NCBI RefSeq assembly: GCF_965363235.1
Contig: NC_134844.1
Coordinates: 78,709,244 to 78,773,243 of the forward strand
Reading direction: 5' to 3'
From: Mytilus galloprovincialis
Taxonomy: Eukaryota; Mollusca; Bivalvia; Mytilida; Mytilidae
Length of the DNA: 64,000 nucleotides
Shown piece by piece: positions 13,005 to 23,100 of this stretch. A program made the position numbers and the translations under genes. A model generated the notes under the pieces. It saw nothing but the letters and a program-made list of their open reading frames with translations. It was not told where the DNA came from and made no database searches. How positions within the stretch are numbered: the first letter of the stretch is position 1; every line of letters starts with the position of its first letter.

Positions 13005-14183
13005 CAGATATCTGTAGAATTTGTATAAAGACGGATACCACGTCTTTATTTACGGCAATGTTGTTTAATGAGTCTGACATTTAAAACGATCAATATGAAC
13101 TCATTTATTTTTTTTACAAACTTGTTTCTGAAAGCTACCAAATTAAGAAGATATGTTAACAAGTTTTTATTTGTACTAGATTGTTGTTCATAAATTAAAT
13201 CATAATCAATTTTTTTTTATTACTTCATGTCATAACAAAATATCTACTACTGTATACCAATATCCGGTGAAGACAACATGTGACAAATGTCCAACTAAAG
13301 TACTGAATAGATCAGTTAGGAGTAACCTAAAGGTCAATCTTAACCATTACAAACTATAACTCAAGCAAACAGGCAGGTCAAAAGAGAAAATATCTACTTT
13401 CCTAAAGAAATTTGTATACGCAAAGTGTAAAACATGTCTAAAAGTCTTTTTTATGAGTGATAAATTCTGTACTTACACTATAACTTATATTTCAAGAATG
13501 GTAAGTAGTACTTCACTTCAATGCTGAGATATATTACAGCGGTATTGTAAAAGTTTTTACATCAAACTTGCTTTTTAGCCTATAGATATACATAAAACAC
13601 ATATATTGTTAAAATTTGGTATACCATATGAATATTCAAGTCACGGCTCAAATGACATCTTGAATATTGGTTTTCTTATAAAATTGAGCAGTAACATCCA
13701 AGATTCATGAAAAACATACTTTTGTTATTATTATTTTGTATTATCTCGTCCTGAATATCCATGAAATAATTGACACTGACTATTCAGCAAGCAGCAAACA
13801 ATTTAAAACTACTTAGTACAGTTGACAATATTTTCATTATAGACAAGAAATTCAAACAATATATTTTTTTAAGATTTACTGTCAGCGGAATTGTACATGT
13901 AGACAATATGTTCAAGTAAGTCAAGAGACATATTGCTTAACTTAACAAATGTCATACTACGCCATTGGAATTATCATTTTAAATTTGTTTGAAGATGATA
14001 CAATTACTTAATTGTTGGATTCATCAATTGGTTAAATTCCATTTTATTAATGAGCGGATTTCATAATAGAACAATGAATGTAAATAACACGTTATTTAAA
14101 AAAAAATATTTGACCAAACGTGTACTAAAAATAATATTATTAATCTATGAGTTCATTTAAGATCACTGATTTTTGTAGAGAAG
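13005..14183. other. Upstream region of gene B
   Basis: This is AT-rich sequence with no coding frame of note. Just before the gene B start, TTTTTGTAGAG directly precedes AAGATGGCAGTG. That may be a splice acceptor from an untranslated 5' exon. No core promoter can be placed with confidence. Confidence 0.35.
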
Positions 14184-17100
14184 ATGGCAGTGTCGACACT
14201 GAGACTTACTGTAGAAGAAAAGAATTACTGGAAATTTTGCATGCTTAATGTCAGAGTGGTACCAGATGCACTTCGAAATTATTTTGACGGGCTAATACCA
14301 CCTACAAGTTTAGCTACAACAATCAACCAAAACTCATCGACAATTTCTTACCTTGTTACAAGAAAAGTTATCAATGCTGCACAACTTAATATACTACAAA
14401 GAATACCTGGAACCATATGGCCACTCAAGAGCACTCGCGTTCTCATTGGAACAACTGGTATTATAACATCATTCTTGTTGTATCTAATATGTTATGCTTT
14501 TCTAGTTTGTATAATGAACCTAGTATCATAAATGATTTTCGTACAAAAAAAACCTAAATCCTAAGTATTGTTTAAAGATTATTTTCATTTCTTTACCTTT
14601 CACCTGATATATCTTTATAACCTTTTTTTTATAACTTCATAGCAATACATATATAATATACATTCATTAAAGGAACTAGGTTTATAATTTAGTAATACTT
14701 TTGTGTATTTATAAATTCAACTGTTAGGTTTAAAATATACCTAAATGAATGATGAATGACAGATGGAAGATAACAAGCAAATAGACACAACTCATATGTC
14801 GTAGGAAAACTGTATCGCCATAGCAATAAATCAACAACGAAAAAACAAGTTAAAAAGTGATCTACTAAAATCCCAACAAGACCATGGTCAAAATCCAGAA
14901 GGTTTAGCAAATACAGGACATTTAGTGTTGCGCATCAAATATGATACTATGATAAAATTTAATATACCTATTTACTTTAAATTAAGAATTTTAATTCCTC
15001 AATAGCATTTTTATATATAAAAAACATAGCATAGTGTTAAGACCAAGATGATGACAGATAAGCGGCAAGTAAGAATGCATATAAATCTGACCCTTTTTAC
15101 CGATTCAGTTAAAGATTTTAATAGTTTAAAATACAATAACTCTTTAGAATAAAAATGACAATAGCAAGTATCAGAATCTAGTATCATTCACCGAACTGTT
15201 TTAGGGAAAAAAGGTAAAGGAAGGGAATGTTTTCCGTGTATAATTTGAAAATAACGTGTACTACGTACATAAGCTTTCCTTGAACTTTAAAATGTATATA
15301 ACGTCTCTAAAAACAATACCATCAAATTAATTTCCTGCTAAAATTAAAAGGTTGATACATAAATGACTTAGACATCTTCTTAAATTTTTTCAGCTACATC
15401 TTCTGCAGATTTTGATGTTAGCTTGTTAGTATGTTTATTAAGGAACATTCCATTACCAGGAATATACCCACCCACATCGGGATGGGATAATCTACCTAAT
15501 CCTCATGACATATCTCCGGGGGCTCATTTAGCAAGAATAAAGTACTATCGCAATGAGTTGGCACATGCAACTGAGAACAACTTAAACATCTTGGATTTTC
15601 AGGACCGGTGGGCAACAGTAACCGAGGTTTGTATTGAATTCACGGATCTATAGTATTTAAGGAATAAAATATTATTTCAAAAACAACCCTCCGAAGTTTC
15701 TGTTCCTAAGCTTGGTAAGTATGAAACTCATTTTATTCAATGACGATAAATTAATTTACTTCACGTACTAGTGCCATTTATATTGTGACTCCAAGAATAG
15801 TTGAAACAATTTTAAGTCTGCAATAAGCCGCCAGCTATAGCAAAAATACGATGTACACAGATCAAGAAGACGGTACTATGTAGGGCAAACATAAACCTTG
15901 AAATTTGATTTTGGATCGTATGTTTTTGTGTTGAGATGTACCATATCTTTTTTTTTTTGTTCAATCAAATAAAGTCTTACCCAAAAAGTGTATATATACT
16001 TATATATATATATATATACTGGCAAAAAGTTTTGGAATAGACTTGTGCAGTACGTCAATTATCCTGAATTGTGATACAATTTCTTATTTTTGTTGTGCTA
16101 CCGGTAGTATAAAAATTAAAGTCGGTGGTGTCTTAAAACACTGTTGATCTTCTGTACAATCGTGTGTAAAAGCAATGTAAATTTCAACAGGTTCCCCTGT
16201 TATATTGACCAACGATGCAGTGAACAACAATGTGTCAACCTGAGTTTGTAATCTTTTGCGAAAAAATCTGGTTGATAAGTATAATTTTTAATCCTTGTTT
16301 TCAAAATTCCAATAGGGAACATACCTTTTATAATTGTATAAATAAACCAATTGTTCAGACGTTTCGGCCATTGGCCTTCTTCAGTTATTTATTATTCCTC
16401 TAAACTACATGGCTGACATTTGTTTTTTCAAACATTGAAAAGATGTTATAGATAAATGTCCTTGGAAACATCATGACGTCATAATACTCTAACGTCATAA
16501 TAACATGACGTCACAATACTTTTGTATGAATGAAAGTTAAATTATATAAGTTTTGATCAATTAAAGTCATTCCTTTTTAACGTTAATTCCAAATGGTCTA
16601 ATTGTATTTAATTTTTGCATCCATTGTGCCTCAATATATCTCCTGTAATTTGCGGATTTATCGTAAATCTGTTGCAGAACCTGAACTGTGATGTCCTCTT
16701 TACAATGATCTTCTTGGTTAAAATGTTCTGCCACAGCTGTATCTCTATCATGTCTGATATCTGCTAGATGCTCTTTTATTCTTTCGTTGAGTGATCTTTC
16801 TGTTTCTCCAACATAGACATAGTGGTTACATTTTTCACAGTGAAGTCCATAAATAAGGTTCACCAGTTGACATCCATGAATGTTCTTTTTGAGGTTGAAT
16901 GTTTTATCTCCGAGTATAATTTTTTCTTCATGTCTTTCAATATCGCAAACTTCACATTCTTCTTTACATGTTTTGTTGCTGTTGTAGTTAGTACATTTTT
17001 TGGTGATCTTATTTAGTTTTCCATGTACAATTATGTCTGCTAAGTTTCTATCTCTTCGATAAGCTACTAGTGGTGGTTCTGGAAATATTTCTTTCATCAA

Positions 17101-20100
17101 GTTACAGTTATGTAAAATATTAATTCTTTTTTTCACAATGTCATGAATATCAGGTAGTAAATCAGCAAAGGTTACAACAAGAGGTATGCGTTCTGATGTT
17201 TTTTTAATTTTATTTTTTCTCTGTAATAACTCTTTTCTATTTCACATTTAAACTTTTTAAATTCCTGCATTAAAGACAACGTGGTTCCAAATGGATTTCA
17301 ACTAAAATGGAAATTTAATCTAGATGCAAAACCAGAAATCATTCAAAAAGGCAAAATGGTACTTCATGATGCGTCAATGAAACTCTTAAACTTATCGATT
17401 AATGTATGTGAAAACAAAATTAATGAAACTAGTATTACCCTAAATCAACTGTCCAATAAACTATGTGATACAGATGTAGATAGTTACTACAAAATCAAAA
17501 TGGAAGCAAGAAATTTGTTAAAAAACAACAAAGAGGAATATGACAACAGAAAGAAATCAAAGATGAAAAGGATAAAAGAAAATCAACTCTACAGCTGCAA
17601 TTGTAATACAGATATGGTCAAAAATAATTTCCAAAAATTGTCAGATCACAGTGGGCAAATCAGGGATGATGACTTTATAAAAATGAAAGTAAGAGGAGAT
17701 GGGAATTGTTTCTACAGATGTATAAGCCTTTTTCTCTATGGCATTGAAAACCACCATAATAAAATAAGACAAGCAACAGTAAAATATATGAAAGAACATA
17801 AACATAGATTTTTACCTTTAATAGACGAAAACTTTAATTTACACATGGCTCATCAATCTATGACTGATGGCACACTAGAATCATGGGCAACAGAAGCTGA
17901 AATAACTGCAGTAAGTGAAATGTATGAATATACAATATTTGTAAAAACTAAAGTAGATGGAGCAGTTACATGGATAAAATATTCACCAATGAATGGTGCA
18001 CATGATAAAGAAAGATGGATAGCCATTGAGCATTTACATAATCATTTTAATTTATTAAAATTTAAGCAGAAAAAGTGTGTATGTAAGCAGATTCATCTTA
18101 CAACAAGTAACATTCAAGAACAAAAGAACATGGTTGGAAACAGAAAGGTACAAAATGATGAGATAGATTGGTTTGATCAAACTAACATGAAAGATAATAG
18201 TAATAAAGACATAGAACCAGTTACGTACAGACCGGAGAAAGAAAAGAAAAGTGTTCAAGAAAACGAAGTCACAAATACAAGTTGCCCAGTCATTAATCTG
18301 TCCAGTAAAAATCTAAATACAGAACATATGTCCTTGTTATCAAAAGGATTGTCTTTCATTCCTGCTCAAAAGAAGGTAAACATTGGTAAAGTTTTAGCAG
18401 ATTTAACAGAATGGGAAAGAAGAATGAGACTAAAAGAATATTTTTACAACATCAAGGAACATGAAGAAGTTAAAGAGAAATCAGAATGCAGCAAAACACG
18501 TAGAAAAAATAAAGATTTTACACCAAAACCAGGAAAAAACATCTGGTTAGATACTTACATAGAGGTAGTTAAAGGAGATGTCATGAATGGTCTGAAACAG
18601 CGCAAATCAATAAATCTTACAACGAAAGAAGAAAACGCTCTTAAAGATATTTTACAAGATGATGATATAGTTATACGGCCGGCAGATAAAGGATCAGGAA
18701 TAGTAGTTATCAACAAAGAAGAATATTTTAAGAAACTAGAAGAGGAAATAACAAACAATGATACTTATTCTGAGACAGAGCAAAACACGACACATCAAAT
18801 TACAAAAAAGGTAAAATCATTAGTAAATAGAATGAAAAAAGAGGGATCAATTTCTGGGGAAATGAAAACTTATTTGATACCAAAACATCCACATCCAGCA
18901 AAATTAAAAGGCAACCCAAAAATCCACAAACAGAACAAACCATACAGAACAATAGTTAATGGGATAGGTACTGCCACTGAAAAAATTGCAGAAATAGCAG
19001 AAAAGGAACTAGATAACTATGTTATCAACTCACCAAGTTATATTAGAGATACTACCGATTTTTTAAATAAACTTTCAAAAGTAAAACAGCCAATACCAAA
19101 AAACAGCATATTGTTTTGTTTCGATGTTGTAAAATTATACCCATCTATTCCTAGAGAAGAAGGAATAAAAGCATGTAAAATAGCTCTTGACACCAGAAGA
19201 AATAAAGAAATACCAACCAATGATATCCTAGAAATGATAAAATTAGTTTTAGAGGGGAATAACTTCAAATTGATTGACAGAGATTTTCTGCAAAATGAAG
19301 GTGTGGCTATAGGGTCAAAACTAGGAAAAAATTTTGCTTGTACTTATATGCGACAATGGGACAAAGCACTGGAAAAATTCAAAGAGAAACCATTGTTTTA
19401 TAAACGTTTCATTGATGATGGTTTTGGAATTTGGACTCATGGCGAACAAAAACTCAAAGAATTTATGGACTTTGCAAACTCAATAAATGACAAAATAAAG
19501 GTGGAACTTAGGTACAACAGCAATCAGATTGAATTCTTAGATACACTTGTGAAAATAAAAAATAGTAAATTAACAACAGACCTTTATACAAAGCCAACTG
19601 ATAAACATATATATGTTCACAGCAAATCATGCCATCCAAAAAATGTAAAAAAGGCAATTCCTTATGGTTTAGCATTACGATTAAGAAGAATTTGTGAAAA
19701 TGAAGATGACTATCAAAAACATAGACAAGAACTAAAATTACAACTGCGAAAAAGAGGCTATAATGGAAAATTTATTGAAAACCAACTAAAAAGAGCAGAC
19801 GACTTAAATAGAAAAGAGTTATTACAGAGAAAAAATAAAATTAAAAAAACATCAGAACGCATACCTCTTGTTGTAACCTTTACTGATTTACTACCTGATA
19901 TTCATGACATTGTGAAAAAAAGAATTAATATTTTACATAACTGTAACTTGATGAAAGAAATATTTCCAGAACCACCACTAGTAGCTTATCGAAGAGATAG
20001 AAACTTAGCAGACATAATTGTACATGGAAAACTAAATAAGATCACCAAAAAATGTACTAACTACAACAGCAACAAAACATGTAAAGAAGAATGTGAAGTT

Positions 20101-23100
20101 TGCGATATTGAAAGACATGAAGAAAAAATTATACTCGGAGATAAAACATTCAACCTCAAAAAGAACATTCATGGATGTCAACTGGTGAACCTTATTTATG
20201 GACTTCACTGTGAAAAATGTAACCACTATGTCTATGTTGGAGAAACAGAAAGATCACTCAACGAAAGAATAAAAGAGCATCTAGCAGATATCAGACATGA
20301 TAGAGATACAGCTGTGGCAGAACATTTTAACCAAGAAGATCATTGTAAAGAGGACATCACAGTTCAGGTTCTGCAACAGATTTACGATAAATCCGCAAAT
20401 TACAGGAGATATATTGAGGCACAATGGATGCAAAAATTAAATACAATTAGACCATTTGGAATTAACGTTAAAAAGGAATGACTTTAATTGATCAAAACTT
20501 ATATAATTTAACTTTCATTCATACAAAAGTATTGTGACGTCATGTTATTATGACGTTAGAGTATTATGACGTCATGATGTTTCCAAGGACATTTATCTAT
20601 AACATCTTTTCAATGTTTGAAAAAAGAAATGTCAGCCATGTAGTTTAGAGGAATAATAAATAACTGAAGAAGGCCAATGGCCGAAACGTCTGAACAATTG
20701 GTTTATTTATACAATTATAATTTTTAAGTTTTAAATCGGAATGATAGTCTAGTTTGCAAACCAACATGTTTGTTATTTATGGGACCTGAATCACTTTGCG
20801 GGAACATTAGTTTACTGATGTATGCATACCCTTCAAGCTAGTGTTTCAGGTCTGTTGAACGCTATATCAAATATATTATATATGTACAACAATTATGAAA
20901 TCATTGCTATCAATCCTGTATGGATGTAACTCCGTGTTAAAAACATGTTAAATGTGTATCTTATCCGCCGTCGACGATGTATTACGCAACATAACAAAGT
21001 TTTAACTAAATAAATATTTAACATAAGCAGTGTATTTTGAATCAAACTTTCGGATTTTCAGGCCATAAAATTCTGTAATGGTGGGCATAATCCTAATGGC
21101 ATTACAGATATTTTGCACGGCGACTTGGATGGTTCGCAGAATGGTGTTATTGTTGCTTCCTTGTCAACACAGATAGAAGCAATCAGACGAGACCTCACTT
21201 TGGTGGAAGGTGAAAAAATCAAGATGGAAAACGAACTTAAAAGAACTGAATTTCAGCTAGAGAATATGTGTAGTGACTTTCACTTTTATAAGGATGGTCA
21301 CATAGCAAAAAATATTTCAGGTTGTTTTTTTGGTATATTTGTTTGTAATATTTTTAAAATGCAACTTTCAGCGGTCCAGGTTTTTATTAGGACAGATTAT
21401 TTTCATTTGGAGATAAAGCAATAGTACCCACAGGGAATCGTCCACAAGGCAAGAAATAAAATTGTTGGTCTTGAAGAGTCTTGCATATCTGAACTGAAAA
21501 TTCAAATTTGTAATTTGCCTTTTAATTCTACATTATAACGAAAATCATATATAAAACACGATTTTACACATTTTGCAAATCAGAAAAAGATGAGAATCAA
21601 GCATTGGCTAACAAACGAACATAAGTTAAATAGTTAGTACATTTAAGAAAACAAATGTTGGTCTCTGTGACGAAAACAACCTATTAATAAGCCTAGGCCT
21701 GTAAAATATAATTACAAATCAATGTCACTGAATTATTCTTTGACATATTCACGCTGACAAATTCAAATAAACTTGGGTATACATAAACTCGTCATAGATA
21801 CCAGAATTAAATGTTTACACAATTGACTCATTAGTGACTACTGGTATCGACTCAAAAATAGTTTAAAAAAAGGATCATATCTGTAAAATACATATAAATT
21901 CATCTTTCCAGATAACATTCAGGATTTAACAAACAAATGGAAGAAAGACGATCAACCTTTTTTCGTCACAAGAGCTGCAAAACATGTGTTTGATAAGTTA
22001 GAAACTGTAAATATTGTCGTGATTATTGGACAGTCTGGCTCTGGGAAATCAGCAACTGCTCGAAACGTAGCTTTAAAATGGGAATCACAAGGTTATGATG
22101 TTGTACCAGTAGAATCTGTTGAAAAAAATTATAGAATATAGATGCAAAGATACACAACAAATATTTGTGATAGACGATCCCATCGGTATATACTCAGTAA
22201 ACGGGTCGTATCTAAATCAATGGGAGATGCTAGATTCGAAACTAAAAGCTTTGCTTAACGACAATAATTCGAAAATAGTTTGTACATTGCGCAAAAACAT
22301 GGCTATCGATACAAGGTTAAGAGCAACGAACACTATCTTGAACGACAGAGCGTACATTATTGACTTAGATCATGAAGACAACAGTCTTAATGGCGTGGAG
22401 AAAATGTCAATTTTAAAAAATCATTTAATTTATTCTAACCGACAAAATGATATAAGCGATGAGGAGTGCAAAGATTGTTGTAAAGCAAAGTTTGCCTTTC
22501 CACTTCTGTGTCATATTTTTACAACAAATGACTGTCTGTTTCATCGTAAATCAGATTTCTTCCAAAAGCCTTTTGATTATCTGAACGATGAGATTACAAA
22601 ACTGCATCAACGAAACAAAAAGGTATATTGTTCATTAGTAATATGCATGATTTTTGCTGGAAGTTTGAATGCAAAAAGTTTTTCTGTTTCTTATGGTTTA
22701 AAAGAAAATAAATTAGAAAATAGACGAATTTTCGACATGATTATTGAGTCTTGTGGTCTAGATCGAAATACTTCAAGACAGGCATTGCTTGACAGTTTGT
22801 TATCCGTCGAAGGCGTTTATATAAACATATATTTAGGAACAATTGTTTTTTTACACGATTCTTTTCTTGAAGCTATAAGTTTCCATTTCGCAAAAGTGAA
22901 TCCATGCATATTTTTAGAATGTTGTAAAACAAAGTTTCTAAGGGAAAGAGTTAGGGTCATATCGAAACAGGTTAACGACGATCAGAACGTTATTGTATTA
23001 GAAGAGGAATCGTACTGTCATTTAGCCACCCGATTTATAGCTGAACTAAAGAAAGGTGAATTTATGGATATATTATACAGCCAACCTATTAAAGAAGAAA

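Larger units (their letters stand above)
16280..20727 (+). mobile_element. Penelope-like retroelement with OTU domain and inverted 5' copy, inserted in gene B intron
   Basis: The element contains one long frame for OTU, reverse transcriptase and GIY-YIG domains (17281-20481). It is preceded by an inverted copy of its own last 915 bp (16328-17242 against 19806-20720; I found only two mismatches in the stretches compared). Such terminal partial copies are typical of Penelope-like elements. A 12-bp direct repeat TATAATTTTTAA at 16280-16291 and 20716-20727 is a candidate target-site duplication, leaving 36 bp of extra sequence before the inverted arm. The open frame, near-identical arms and clean ends suggest a young insertion, in the same orientation as gene B. 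The core motifs I could check are intact. Confidence 0.85.

Noticed and set aside
16822-17016. Short plus-strand frame opposite the inverted arm, also mirrored at 20032-20226
   Set aside because: It is the antisense shadow of the GIY-YIG coding region.
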